A stretch of 64,000 nt of DNA. Origin: Trichinella spiralis. Its lineage: Eukaryota; Nematoda; Enoplea; Trichinellida; Trichinellidae. Location: contig CM012954.1 of NCBI GenBank assembly GCA_000181795.3, forward strand, positions 6,193,996-6,257,995. Direction: 5' to 3'. Each line of letters opens with the position of its first letter. The stretch's first letter is position 1. Shown here one piece after another: positions 47,901 to 60,890 of the stretch. Below the pieces are notes generated by a model, which was given only the letters and a program-made list of their open reading frames with translations, made no database searches and was not told the DNA's origin. The position numbers and the translations under genes were made by a program.

Positions 47901-50260
47901 AATTTTCACGCATTAGACGACATACTCGCAAATTGGACAAACCATCATGGCTTTGCTGCAAGTGAGATTCGAGATCGTCGCAGTGCGCCTGCAATCTGGA
48001 ACATTTTTCTTCCAATTCGACAATACGATTTTGAGCTAGTTCCATTTCGGCACAACTTTGCGCCACCGATGCTGGAACACCTTAAAAATAATATGAATAA
48101 AAGAAAGAAAATAAAATATCCAATCAAATACCTTTCGAATGCAGCGCTTCAAGCAATCGTTTCACCGATTCATCTTTGGACAACAAAAGTTGCCTCTGAG
48201 ATTCCAACTGATACTGCAACTCTTTTACAGCGTCTGAGCTAATCAACCAATCACGACGATACCTGAAAAAAACCATCATTTTTTCATCAACAAGATATAA
48301 TGAAAGAAAAAAGAAATATATCATCATATTTTTTATATTTGAAATTTTGAGTCATAAATATATCATTGCTTCTTTTGATAATTTACAAAGAAAATTTTCT
48401 CTAAATGTAATGAAATGATAAAAGAAAATTGATTTCAACACTTCTTCTATTCACCTCCGCTGCAATAGCAGTTACAGTAAACATATCATTTTCTCAACAG
48501 CGCTTTGCATAAATCATCTAATTTTTTGACATGAAAGAAGCGGAAAAGAGGAGTTTGAAAACAACAGTTTTAGACGAATATGCTTTATCATTAAAATGTC
48601 ATTTGTGTGACTTGTAATAAATGTCACAAACAAGAACATTGACCAAAAAGATAATTTCAAAGCTAAAGCAAACAAAGCAAAAGTTTACAAAAGCACCCAA
48701 ATGATAAAAATTACATTATCATTCTACAATTTCTATAGTAAAATTTAATAATTCGTTCAATTTTTCCCTGTTTGAATAAAAAATTTGCTCTTTTCTTTGA
48801 TCATTTACAAATCTTGTCTTCTCAGGTTGCATCGACGTTTTGTCAAAATTTATGAATTATTCAAAAAACGAAAGAAGGCAGATGATGTTGATCATAAAGA
48901 AGTTCAAGGCTTTCCCAGAATTATTTTTCCATTTCAATCTTTCTCCGTTCCCACGTGAAGTTGTCATTAAAGAAATATAAAAGTATTTCAACATTAAAAA
49001 AAAAAAGAAAACACCGTACATGTCTCTTTCTTGACAAACTGTACGATAGTCATCATGGCCAATCAGTGGTCCATCATCCGGGAAGCGTCTAGACCGGCCT
49101 GAATTGCACTGGAAACGCAGCTCATTCTGCAGTTGCTCGATTAGTACCGATTGTTTCTGGAGAAATTAAAAAAAAATCAAGAGCTATCATGCAGGCAATA
49201 GCTTTGATTTTTAACAATTAACTTCACGTGTGAATTGAAATTAAAATTGAAGACAAAATTCAAATTGTGTTCTAAACTACTACAATGCTCAGATTGTTCC
49301 CTAAGAAGTTCAGAACAGCAATTATCGACAATAATTTTATGAATTCATGAATGTTCAGTGGTTAAAAAACAACAACAATACCGTAGAAAAATTGGAAATT
49401 GTTAAAGAGAAAAAAATCGAATGAAAACACTGAACAAAATATTGCATGCTCAACAACTAACTATTCACTAACATCGTCAATTTCCTTTTCCAATGAAAAG
49501 GGGAAACCTTACCTGATTATTGACTAATGACAATTTCAGTTGCTCTTGTAGCATGTTCATTTTCGCAGTTTCCTCTTTGCGCAGTGCTCGTTCACGTTTC
49601 AGTTCAGGACTCCAGAACGACTTGATGCTTCCCATTGTCGCATTCAGCTTTTCCATCGCAACGCGCAGATCTTCCCTCAGCGCATCACAGTCGGCCGGGC
49701 AACAGTTGGTCGTCGTCATTCGGCCGTTGACAATTTTAGAACCTGACCCGCAGCCTGGCGCCTCGTTTGAACCTCTGCCGCTTTTCACCAATGGATCCAA
49801 ATCTGCTGACCAATCGCAGTCCGACTGCAAATAGCCCAAATTGCCGTGGGATAAGTGGCTTGAAAGGGTTGGTTGACGGTAAGAATTGTTCGACGAACGA
49901 GCCGAAAATGGAAAACCACCTTTCAAACCGCCGGCGTGGATCTGCGGATCCGCTGGCGGTAGCTGACAAAAAAAAGAACTGTATTCAAACAATTACAGTA
50001 TACGTTTGTAATACCTGAGAATCAAAGCAGCGCTCAAACGTTACACCGTCGCACAGGCTGTGCACGTCACAGGAACTGTGATGGCGTGCTCTGGTGAAAT
50101 GTCCAACACGCCGTTGCGAAACTGGCGTACGGCTTCCGTTTCTGGATATCCCTTCACCTCCGGTAATATGCCCCAAAGATTGATAATACAAATTCGACGG
50201 CGACGGCAACAGGCCTGATGCCAGCGAAGACTGTACTGCTGCCGATCCGGCTGAACTCAT
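44934..50260 (-). CDS. elks-1: ELKS/ERC/CAST active-zone scaffold protein
   Basis: Cytoplasmic coiled-coil scaffold of presynaptic active zones that binds RIM and liprin. Fifteen coding exons: 50015-50260, 49513-49962, 49020-49156, 48132-48262, 47926-48080, 47713-47859, 47370-47537, 47147-47314, 46964-47068, 46724-46894, 45905-46125, 45788-45848, 45446-45738, 45056-45260, 44934-44963. Phases agree and give 895 residues. The family hallmark SIKSFWSPELKRERALRK is at about residue 195. Long heptad coiled coil follows almost to the end, with LLAAIEEKDAHIAFLE matching the human LLAAISEKDANIALLE. The C-terminus DDEGDGIWA keeps the GIWA motif that binds the RIM PDZ domain. The start is set at MSSAGSAAVQ. 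The exon seems to begin at an acceptor just upstream (exon edge about 50283), so an earlier coding exon is possible. Symbol by homology. Confidence 0.94.
48263..49019. other. longest ELKS intron
   Basis: About 0.76 kb intron, very AT-rich, between exons 3 and 4 of the ELKS gene. The flanking phases match (AT|G). No nested gene or repeat of note. Confidence 0.7.
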
Positions 50261-52310
50261 CACATCGCAAGCAATACCAGTAGCTAGCAAAAATTAAATT
50301 CGCTTCAGAAACAACATCAGTGAGAAGAAAAATTAAGAAAATATTTAGAATGAAAGAAAAAACACTAAGAACAGGTGTACTAAGCATGCATCCCACAGAT
50401 GGAAGAAAGAAATCTTTTCAACGTTACAAACCTGGGCTGTATTTTCAAACCCAAGTTAAAATGAACAAAAAGCTGAAATCAAATGACCACTAATAAAATG
50501 TGAAAATCGTTAAGAAATGACATCAATAATGAAAATTTTAGCGATATAATTCGAGCACAGCAATAATTTATTATTTTGGAATCGACGCATATTGCAATTT
50601 TTCGCTTCAATAGCTATGAGGCGCATAATTCTTTCTCACGATAACTTTCTGATTAAACTAACAAAATAAAATTTTAATAATTTTGTAGACAAAAAATTTT
50701 TTAATAAAAATAATATTTGAACAGTAAAACATTAATGGAATAAATTATTATTTCTTTCATAAATGTCACTTCAATAAGTTCAACTCTGTAACGATGTCTA
50801 TTGCATCACAATATCTCTCAGTAAATGAAAATAGAAATTTATAAATTCAAAAATCAATTGATTCATGCATAGCACAAAACCCGCAGGAAACACTATTAAT
50901 CAATTCAATGAATTAATCAAAAAGAAAGATGCAAAACTAAATAAAGTAAAATAAAACATTTAAATTTAATTTAAATGAATTAAAAAATATTCAATAAAGT
51001 ACATTTCAAATGATAACCAATTCACAATAAAATAAATGACAGAAGAGAAAAATCAAATAAAATGTTACTGAGAAATAGTGCAACTAACAATTTGTAATCG
51101 GAAATGAAATTTAAAAAAAAGATAAATGATGGATACCATTTATTAGAAATATGACAAAGTAATTTAATGTTGAAGCATGATGAATAAAGCTGAAAAACTT
51201 ATTTTTATCAATATTTCCAAAGGTTTTCAAACTTTCAAACATACAAAATGCATCGACTGTTAATTAAAATAAATAAATCAAAAACATACACCTATATTAA
51301 TACCTAATAATAAATGGAATAGGAAATATCTGAATAATTGACAGCAGTACGTGCCAAAAAGTATTATCAGAAGCAATTTAAAATCATGGAAGACTGCGTT
51401 TATAAACAGTAAAACGCTAAATTCGCGAAATCAGTAGAAGAGCAAACCAAACAAATAGACATTATCGATTTCACCGCAGAGAAGAGTAAAGCAATATGAA
51501 ATGCGATAAGATTGAAACGTAAAATCAAATTTTCGTTACGTTATTCAAATATGTAAATGAAATAAAGTAAGAAAAAATGAATATTATGTTAGATAGTCAG
51601 TTTAGATGAAACATAAGAAAAAACTTCAAGCAGGGCGCTCACCAATTTCAAACGTGTAAGTATTTATTGTTCGAAACAGATATTCTTGTTTCTGGACCTA
51701 GTCGCTTAAAACAACTTCAATTCTACTTCAGAAGTCCATTAACAGTTTTACAGAGTATACATGTACAAGATGCTTTCTGTGATTCACGGCGGGAGACAAA
51801 CAACTTTAACAGTATTCTGAAAGTCAGGTATAAGTTAATTTAATTTTGAAAAACAACATTTCCATTTCATAAATAACTTTACCTTTTTCAAATTCTACTT
51901 TAAATATTTATAATAAAATAAAAATAACTGAGAAACGAAATAAAAACAATACATATATTCCTCTGACCATGCTCAAGTTTCATTCTATTTAGAATAATTT
52001 CCTAAAACTAATTATTGCCCATTTCCGACGATAAGAATAATAATTTTAGAACAAAAGTGCAAAATACTTGTTATTCATTTCATAAAATTTCGTTCTGCTT
52101 TTTAAAAGCAATTTTACAAATAGTAGCTTAGATGCTGGTACTTTGCTTTATTAGCTAATGTTAATAGTTAATAGCTCCCACAACTGGGTTTTCCGAATGT
52201 GCCATTACAAAATGAACTTTTTTGATTCCACAATTCCAAATTTCAATGTTTTTAGAAACTTTTAATGTTAAAAAATTTCTTTCACATCTTTTACGTGTCA
52301 TTAGCAAGCG
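50261..52310. other. intergenic region upstream of ELKS
   Basis: About 2 kb of AT-rich DNA between the ELKS start and the KDM8 stop, both minus-strand. Expected to contain the ELKS promoter and possibly noncoding leader exons, and the KDM8 3' end. I see no coding frame or structured RNA. Confidence 0.6.
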
Positions 52311-53992
52311 TTAAAACCAAAAGCTTATAGAAAAACTGGGACTTGTGCTTTTCACAAAATGCCACCAACCCTTCGGAATAAACAGTAGATCTCCTGGTTT
52401 TACAATGGTTTCATAAAATTTCACATTTTTTACAAGAGGAAATTTTTCATAATCAATTTTTTCCATGTCAATCTAAAAGTTGATTGAGAATCAATTAAAC
52501 AAACATATTGCAACAATTAATAGATGTTACACTTCAACCTGACTAGTGTTCGACATCAAACCGTCTGTAATTGGATACAAATTTTTGGTAGCAGTTGGAT
52601 GACACAGGCGCAAATATTTCTTGCCAAAAACCTTAATTTTTAAACTAATCTTTAAAACGTGAACATGAAAACAACTGATAAACCTGAGCGAATAGATTGT
52701 CTCTAGGATCGGTGTGCAATGGTGAAACAGTATTTGCCGGACCAAACCAAGCATTGATATCCACATCTTCTGGGGCACATTGAAGACAGCAATAATCAGG
52801 AACAGCTATATCATCTTTCAATTCGGTTATCTGATAAATTTACATTTAAGAGATAACGTTAAAAGGAAAAAAACATAATTACAAATTACAAACCTGTTCA
52901 AAAAGTTGATGCTGAGCTAAATAAGCTTTCTCTCTGGCATCAGGATTGAAATATTCATGGACAAAATCTGTTATGGTCAGCAGTTTCTGTGACCATTCAT
53001 CATTAGTATACTTTGAGCCAATTTCGATAGGAACTGTACGATAAGCACATTTCGACATTAAATAAGCAATACTAAAATAGCTCTTATGAAATTTTATATT
53101 TGACATGTCAGTTCAATAGAACAAAGTACAAACTTCCATTTCTCCATTGCTTGCCATGATTCCAAAGCTCCTTCAATAACAACAGGGTTCTGTGGAATCA
53201 AGAAATCACGCTGAAATGTTTCCAAGCTTGGACATGCTACACGAGGAACACAGTGTTCAAAATGTTCACAAACATCATTCTAAACACATCAAGCTGATTC
53301 CTGTTATTTACATAATCATTGAAACACTGCCAAATCAACCATGCAAACGTCATACTATATTGAAAACTACCTTCATCAATTAATACTTATTTTGCTTTTT
53401 TAAATTCTTCATAAAACATTCATTCTTCGTGAATTACAAAAAAATTTTAATGCAATCGAATAACTCACCACTGAAGCTAATGCTTGATCAAATTTATCAT
53501 TAATAAGCATATCTTCCAAAGGGTAAGTGTCAATCATCTTGCAGTGAAGCAAACTGGCAAGTCTGGCAAGAACATTCCCGGATATAGGACAGCCAAGTAA
53601 AAGACCTTTGTCACAACTACACAGTGCATCCTAAAATGCATTAAAAATATTTTAATTTGCAATAAAGAAACTCAAATTTTAAACAAAAAAAGATATACCT
53701 TCAAACGACCGTTAGCAATATGCGCAATCGATAACAATAACGATACCATGGTATATAATAGACGCCAAGAAATGTTAACTTCACTCCAATGTCCTGTATT
53801 TAACCTTTCCCAAATAAAATTTAACATAAAATTGCAAATTTCAACAGTTGCTTCGAAATCTTTCAATTCAATTGCTTTAAAAGTTCGCCTGAGTAGCAGA
53901 AACATGTCACCTGGGACAACATGGTCATCAATCAATGAAAGCCATGTTTCCACGGATTCAGGAATAAATTCAGTAAAAATAATTTCATTCAT
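52311..53992 (-). CDS. jmjd-5: JmjC-domain protein KDM8/JMJD5
   Basis: 2-oxoglutarate- and Fe(II)-dependent oxygenase of the JMJD5 family; the human protein is a nuclear arginyl hydroxylase also described as a histone-processing enzyme. Seven coding exons: 53699-53992, 53469-53630, 53134-53279, 52894-53071, 52684-52830, 52533-52631, 52311-52472. They give 395 residues (human 416). The N-terminal helical half is followed by the catalytic part: [51 protein letters not shown] with the iron-binding His and Asp, KKYLRL, NTSQVE, and the distal His in PKGWWHFV, ending SISFWF. All metal ligands are present, so it should be active. Symbol by homology. Confidence 0.95.
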
Positions 53993-54623
53993 GATTTGTA
54001 TTTATAAGAACATAATAATACTACTCTTCGATATAACCAAACATATTTTCTGTTATGCGCAACTAAAAATATGTATTTGTTTATAATTATCATTAATAGA
54101 TTAGTTTGCAAAAATGCTAGAGAAAAAGTTGCAACAATTGGTGCAACTTAAAAACTGCATTTTACATAGTTTAAAGAACAATACAGTTTAACAATCAAGT
54201 TTCAATGTTACAGTAATCATGTTCAATTTACCACACACATTTTTTACGCAATTCATTTATGTTACGTGTATGCAACATGAACTTTCATCTTTTCGATGAA
54301 ATACGTTGCTTTTAGCAAATTACCAAAAGTTATGGATTGAATTACATGGCTAAAGAAAATGCAAATACTTTTATTAATGCATTCTTCTAAATTTACACAA
54401 ACTGAAAAATTCATTTCAGCATTCATAGCAACAACATTTCTATGAAAACTGTTCTACTGAAGGAATTCTAGATTTCATTTCAAAACTTCACAACTTCCAA
54501 TTGATTGCAATATTGGTAATAATCAAATTTGATGGCATAAAAACACCAAATCACACAATATACAGTTTCTAATGAATTTGTGCACTGCGATAAAAACCAA
54601 ACTAACCGAATCAATTTTTCACT
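53993..54623. other. spacer between the dehydrogenase and KDM8
   Basis: About 0.6 kb between two minus-strand genes. AT-rich, no coding frame. It must hold the dehydrogenase 3' end and the KDM8 promoter or trans-splice acceptor. Confidence 0.65.
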
Positions 54624-55929
54624 TCATTTATAACGAACGTTAAATAAATTTCGCAAAGCTATCTGGACATATTTCGAAGAAAACATTATACTAAAAGAAA
54701 AATGATAAAACATATCATTTAGACAAAAACAATGAAATACATACCCTTTGAAAAAGTAACAAATTAAACTTCCATAGAAAGGTATGAAAGCTTCTGTTTG
54801 TTCGTAAAGTATCGCTTTGAGAATGCCTTGCGATGTTTCTTCAGGGGTCAACACCGGAATGACGCTTAAAATTTAAATTACTGCAAAGCATTGCATTTTT
54901 TAGCATCACTTATTAAACATACTCCGAAGTAACATTACAGGAACTGAGTAGATCTGTACGAGTGAAAAATGGATATATTGTAGTGGTTTTAATTTCGCCA
55001 CCGAAGCCGTGGTCATAGATTTCCCACTCTAGCGATTCCATCAATCCTCGAACAGCAAATTTACTGGCACTAAATATGAATAATTCTGCAAACTTCAAAA
55101 GAAAATCTTATGTTTATTTAAACCGCCTAACCAATACACTAAAAGTAAAGTAAAATATCGATTTTATCAACAGTGAAAAGAAAGTAACAAGTTTCCAATA
55201 ACATACCTATAACAACAGGAATATGAATTTCCAAAATGACCACCATACGAGGAAACCGCTACAATATGACCCTGACCTCGTTTGAGTATATACGGATAAA
55301 ATGCTCGTATAGTCTGAATTTAAAGAAAATTACATCACATCCCAAATATAAAAATTAGCATAAAAAACTTACCCAAAAGTATCCCAAAACATTAACGTTC
55401 ATGGTGCGGTAGATTTCAACATCACTGTGATCTTCCAAAAGTTTAGGAATCAACACACCTGCACTGCAAACCAACACATCCGGGCAGCCCAATTCAGGAT
55501 TAGTAACAATTGCAGTCGCCACTTGACGCATGCTCTCCGGGTCTGTCACATCGGCTGTGTAAGCGTATACACAAGCTGAGGTTTCTTGGCGCAATTCCTC
55601 GGCAGTTTGCTTATTGGTTGACTAAATCAGAAAATTGAATTTCTCATAAACCCTGTTCACGAATTTGCTTATTTACAGTCAATAAATTTTCATTTCTCTT
55701 CTATCAAAAATAAAATATTAACCTCATCTAGGTCAACGAGAACAATTTTTGCATGCAAATGTGCAAGCAAAAGTGCAAGCCCTTTGCCAATTCCACGCGC
55801 TGCTCCAGTAATGACAATAACCTTGTCGGTGACCGACTTTGGCTTTTTGAAGAAACATTCCAAAATTGACCAAGTGTAACCAAAGCAACATTGCAAAAGT
55901 GCAAGCCCAATTCGAACCAACAGAATCAT
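54624..55929 (-). CDS. membrane-anchored short-chain dehydrogenase/reductase (SDR16C / 17-beta-HSD11-like)
   Basis: NAD(P)-dependent oxidoreductase, probably acting on retinoids, sterols or fatty-acid derivatives at the ER or lipid droplets. Six coding exons: 55723-55929, 55373-55621, 55207-55313, 54923-55069, 54745-54864, 54624-54690. Total 298 residues, normal for the family. An N-terminal hydrophobic anchor (MILLVRIGLALLQCCFGYTW) precedes the cofactor motif TGAARGIG, the acidic DLDE that favours NAD, the active Asn in NVNVLGYF, the catalytic Ser in AVSSYGG, and YSASK. The Tyr of YSASK is formed across the intron between exons 3 and 4. The usual NNAG motif reads CSAG. The C-terminal part is hydrophobic. 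The subfamily is assigned from the membrane anchor and the PFFTRTDLL segment; the substrate cannot be told. Confidence 0.9.
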
Positions 55930-57028
55930 CTACTAGAAACAGGAAATTTAAAAAAATGGCAAATCAAAAGAAATACACAGTGCTAACTTTACAATACTTT
56001 TCATTTGAACAAATTAATATCGTTTTTATAAATAAGACGATCAAAATCACTTTCATTTACATCATCATTTCATCATCATCACTATCATTTCATAAATAAT
56101 CAAATGTAATTTTATTAACATTTAAAACATGGAAAATTGCCTAAATAATTTGTGACAAGAACGTTTTCTATGCAAAAAATAAACAGTCCTATAATATATA
56201 AAATAAAATAAAACATTAACATACAATGAATCATCATAATTGCAAATAACAGTCACCGCTTCGTTTATAATAAAAAAATGATTACACTTAAATTACGAAA
56301 CAGGCAAAAAAATAATTTTTTAGACTATATTATCATAATAATTTAATAATCTACAGTTGAGAAAAGTTTCATACCTGTAAAGACAGTAAAATACAGCTTT
56401 CACAAAATACAGTAAATCAATCCGAAAGTACCATTTCTTGATGAAATGAAAGTATACTTGTGCGCAGCATATGATTATGAAAGTAATTTAAATATAATGA
56501 TTATCTATTAGCATTTGTTCACCTTTAACGCTTTGGTAATTTTTGTCTACTATTTGCTTTTGAATTTTACTTATTTTTGCATAATGTTTTTAATTTTTAA
56601 GAATCAAGTAAAAAATTATATTTGGGGAAATTTTATAAGCACCTTAATTGCACTAAATAATTGCAACAATCTCTAGAACAATTAAATATCTGAAGAATAA
56701 ATATATTTTGTTGCAGTTAAAATTATTTATTATAAATTATAAATAGAATTTACATATGCAATAATAAATGGATGCGACGGTTAATAATAATATTTGAAAT
56801 CGGTAATAATTTAAGCCAACGTCCTAACTTTGCAAATATGGCGTACTGTACTTCTGTTTTTTGCACCGATCTAAAGTATTGAAATACTGCTAGATGTAAA
56901 CTGTTTTGAGAAAAAAGCATGAATATTAAATCTCATTGAGCACTTAACAAAAACTCTGGCATGAATAAAGTGTTATAAAATACTAGACCATCAATTAATT
57001 AATTATACTATCCGTTCTGCTGGTGATC
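55930..57028. other. divergent promoter region, dehydrogenase and RASSF
   Basis: About 1.1 kb between divergent start codons. AT-rich, no coding exons recognised. It may act as a shared bidirectional promoter. That is inference from gene orientation only. Confidence 0.55.
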
Positions 57029-58741
57029 ATGCAAAAAGCATCCAAAGCAAAAGAACCTTCTAGTACATGGTATGCTGATATTCCGTCCAAGCTTATTACA
57101 TGGCTTCCTTCAGATTTATTTTCTAATTTTTGGAATAATCGGAAAAAGGAAACTGAAAAATGTAAAATAGTTTCTTCTTTAGTTTATAGTTTTCATAACT
57201 GATGTAAATTTAGCTAGCGAATGGATAGAAGGTAATCGACGCCATTCAGATTCACTTGATCTTCAACATTTTGGCAATGTGGAAGGTTTAATTCCTACCG
57301 GAAAACGAAACCCTGGTGCTGGTCATGCTTTCGTAGAGGTTCAACTGACTCACTTGACTTGGTGTGATAAATGTGGCGATTTTATTTGGAGTCTTTTCAG
57401 GCAAGCCATCCGATGTGAAAGTATGTGCTTTTGAGCTTTGTTTATTTTTTATTTTGAAATTTAATTTCCAGTAAATTTTGCATGAAATATGTTTTTAATT
57501 ATTGTTGTCTGATTTGCAGTTTGTCATTACACTTGTCATTACAAATGTCGTAGTTTGGTCACTTTGGACTGTCGATCAGTGTCGGACAGTTTATCATCGA
57601 AGTCTACTGAATTGACTTTACTTTCCAATTCTGGTGTCAGTTTCGATGCGAAATGCTCAACTGATCATCTTTATGATGAAGTAAGTTCAGCAATTGTTTG
57701 TTTTGCAACTGTTTTTGATAATCAGGTTTGTAGGTGTTAAATTTGGACGAAGAAGATCAGTATGAAGAATGTTATGAAGGGCCAGTTAGTCTACATGAAT
57801 TATCAGAATACAAATTATCAGCAACAGGTCCAAATCTACTGGATTTGATAGTTAATTACAATGAAAAAGCTGGTGGATTGACCATGACACTTGTAAGTTT
57901 AGAAGCTGAAAATAAAATTTAAAAATGCATAAATATCTATTTAACTGATTCAGATGAAAGAACCATATTTTTTTATTCAGGATGATAATGCAACAACTTA
58001 TCGGGGTTTTATTAAAATTTTGATCAACTTTACTCGTCCTGTGAACACCGTCGACATTCTTAATCAGCCGTCCTGCTATGATATTACTATGGATGGGGAT
58101 GTGATGATCAGTGGTGGTTCCTCTAAACGCCTTACTTTGACTTCATTTTATTTGCCACGTAACTGCGTGAAAACGTTGCACATATCAAGCGATACAACTA
58201 CCCAAGAGATGATAGTGTCAATGTTGAAGAAGTTTCACATTGTGGATAATCCAAGAAAATTTGCATTTTACGAACGAGATTTGCAATCTGGCAAGACTCT
58301 TCAAGGTTTGAATCATTACAATTTTTTGTGATATATTTAAATTTGGTTTTTTGTTATTTGTATTTGTAGCTAAATTGCGCAGAATTCCCGATGACGCGTG
58401 TCCATTAGAAATTGCATTGTTGTGGGGGCCGTTGACTAACAAACGATTCGTCCTTCAGGAAAATGAAACTGGTGAAATTATGGTAAAATGATCGATATTG
58501 TTTTGCTATTTTAATATTTTTTGAACTAATTTTTAGTTGTTTTTCTTTTTGATTTTTTTAGTGGGATTCGTTTGAAATTCCCGAGTTGAATAATTTTTTA
58601 AAAATTTTGGAAATTGAAGAAAACCAATACGTTGACCAAATTCGAGAATATTATGGAAACTATCGCTTGCACTTGCAGCGGGAAATTCAGAAACGTGAAG
58701 AGATGCAGTGTGTCGACGCATCAGATGGAATATTGGTATGA
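57029..58741 (+). CDS. rsf-1: RASSF1/RASSF5-type Ras effector with C1, RA and SARAH domains
   Basis: Adaptor that binds active Ras-family GTPases and, through SARAH, the Hippo-pathway MST kinases. Seven exons: 57029-57161, 57214-57420, 57520-57680, 57734-57892, 57954-58305, 58370-58482, 58562-58741. The product is 434 residues, close to NORE1A. A C1-type zinc finger runs at about 87-135: HAFVEVQLTHLTWCDKCGDF, then CHYTCHYKC with spaced Cys and His. The Ras-association domain is about residues 275-385 (FYLPRNCVKTLHISSDTT, MIVSMLKKFHIVDNPRKF). The SARAH helix forms the last 60 residues (WDSFEIPELNNFLKILEIEE). The start follows a clear upstream AT-rich region and is the first ATG in frame. Nothing appears missing. 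Symbol by homology to the single nematode RASSF. Confidence 0.94.
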
Positions 58742-60890
58742 ATTTGAATTTTACATCTGTAGAGAAGAATGCTGTTATGTAAGCAATGAGAATAATTACG
58801 GACGAATAATGTTGATCTGTACGAATTCTCATATGCTTTAATAAATAATGTTAAATACAAGCAGCACTCAGATTTTCGAAATGTATTGCTTTCTTTCCTG
58901 TTTCTATGCAGTATGAATTTCTCGTTTTCTAAAGTTCTGATTTAGCTCTAAAAATAAAGCATTCTTTGTTTGATACTTTAAAATGCGTATAGAGTTTATT
59001 TGATGAACAATAACTGGAATTTTAATTTGCAAGCCTGCTGACGTAAGCAAGATACAAACAAATACTTTTCATTCGAGACAGCTTTTTCTTCCACGTATTT
59101 CTTTTTTAGAAGTTTCTAAGTATTACGTTTGCGATAATTTGAACAGAGAAATCATTTTCATCCAAATATTGATGAATCGCTAAATTTTAATTTTTGTCAA
59201 ACTTAAAAATAATTTACATACAATGGTTTAAAAACTGTATAAGATTGTTTTAAAATATTTTATAATAAACAAAAATTTTTTAGTTGGTTGAGATATTTGC
59301 TAGACATAAAATTCGTCAGTGTCATTTTAACAATAATAGTACGTTTATTTTGCAATTAATGACTTCTACTTTGTATAATATTTGTTTAGAATTCAGAGTT
59401 CTTCATTTATATTGTTTCTGTATAATTCACAAGCGGTGTTCAAATTTCACCGTTCTAGTCCAAATTTGTAGAACAGTTTGAACCGTGAAACTGTCAAATG
59501 CCGCAGGTTATACTATGGTATTAAAAGTTTTCCCTGCATAAATGTACTCGCATTAATACAACAACTAGAAGCAGTTCAGAATAGTTGCACTAAGTTACAC
59601 CCACTCAGTGCATAAAAAATTGCATTATTTATAGTTCAAATCACATAAAATTATTTCTACAGAAGATGCAATGTATATCGTAATTATGAAAATAAGGTAC
59701 AAATAAACGAATTTTTAACTGTATTTTTTAAAACATTAAAAAAAATATTTTTTGATTATTATGCATAAACAGTCTTTTTTAAGCAAATTATTATTTTTGA
59801 TAAGTCAGCCTTAAAAATAAAATAATTTAAATGCACGATATTTGGTGCAATGGGTTTCTTGTCATCTTTCTTGAAAAATATAGTGATAGTTTTGTCTTTT
59901 TAAGAGTAAATATGTATTTTGTTTAAAAAATTTTATTTTTTTAAAAATTATGTGCTATTTTGAGAGAACGTCGAAAATGTGGTTTGCAACTACATTTTTA
60001 GTAAAAGCAAATATTTGACAAGCGATCACGATAGAGAAAAACTAACGCTAGCCGCTTGGTAGCAAATTGTGTATGCGCAATTGCTACTTAAACTGCGAAT
60101 AGGTAAGATGTGATTCATTTTGAAACTTGTTCCTCAGTGCTAATGTATAAATATTATTTGGTGGACAATAATTTTTATAATTGTTGCTGCTTTCAGTTTT
60201 GAAGAACTGTTGTAAACACATCATTTACCATGTAAGTGATCAATTGTCAGAAATTTGAAATGAAAATGAAAACTAGCGTTTGTTTTAGGTCAGGGATAAT
60301 CACTGACTGCAGTTGTCGGTGTACAGTATCAGTCAGTTAATTTTTTTGTTGTTTTCTAAACGTGCCCAATATTTTTTTTGAAGTTTCTTATTGTAAACAT
60401 TACCGTCCTAATAGCGTATTTTATTCATCTTCAGTGATTTGTTCGCGCTTGCTTGGGCGTGGCCTGATCTGTCAAGGTTTAAGGCGGGCCATTTCACAAT
60501 AACTGGATGCAGACGTTTTATTAAATTGCCAAAAGCGAAAACAAACCTAATAGGTGTTCACTTTCAAGATTTAGACTGTAAAGATAGATTGATTGAGTGT
60601 AACATTTGAACAAATGCATGCTATTGGTGAACGTGAAGTGAAGTAAAATTGTAAAATTCACCAACAACGACCATACTTTAAAATACTGAATTGTATTGAA
60701 TTCGACAAGTGAAACGAAGAAAATTTGTTTGTTAAATTTAAAATTTAAATGAATAAAATGAATAAATAAATGGATGGTCATGAACAGTTAGTCAACTAGT
60801 TGTTCAGTCGAGTTGATAGAACTTATTTTCGACAACTTTGAGTGATATAGAAAAGACCGAATCAAAATAGATTATGTTAATTTGTTGAAA
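58742..60890. other. intergenic region upstream of the transporter
   Basis: About 2.1 kb with an AATAAA-type signal near 58840 for the RASSF gene. The part from 60030 to 60500 is less AT-rich and may be the promoter of the transporter. I see no tRNA, no spliced-leader RNA that I can recognise, and no coding exon. Confidence 0.55.

Noticed and set aside
54923-55313. Apparent loss of the catalytic Tyr in the dehydrogenase (reading FSASK)
   Set aside because: That reading uses an acceptor a few bases too early and does not fit the exon phase. With the acceptor ending CATATTTAG the exons join in phase and give YSASK.
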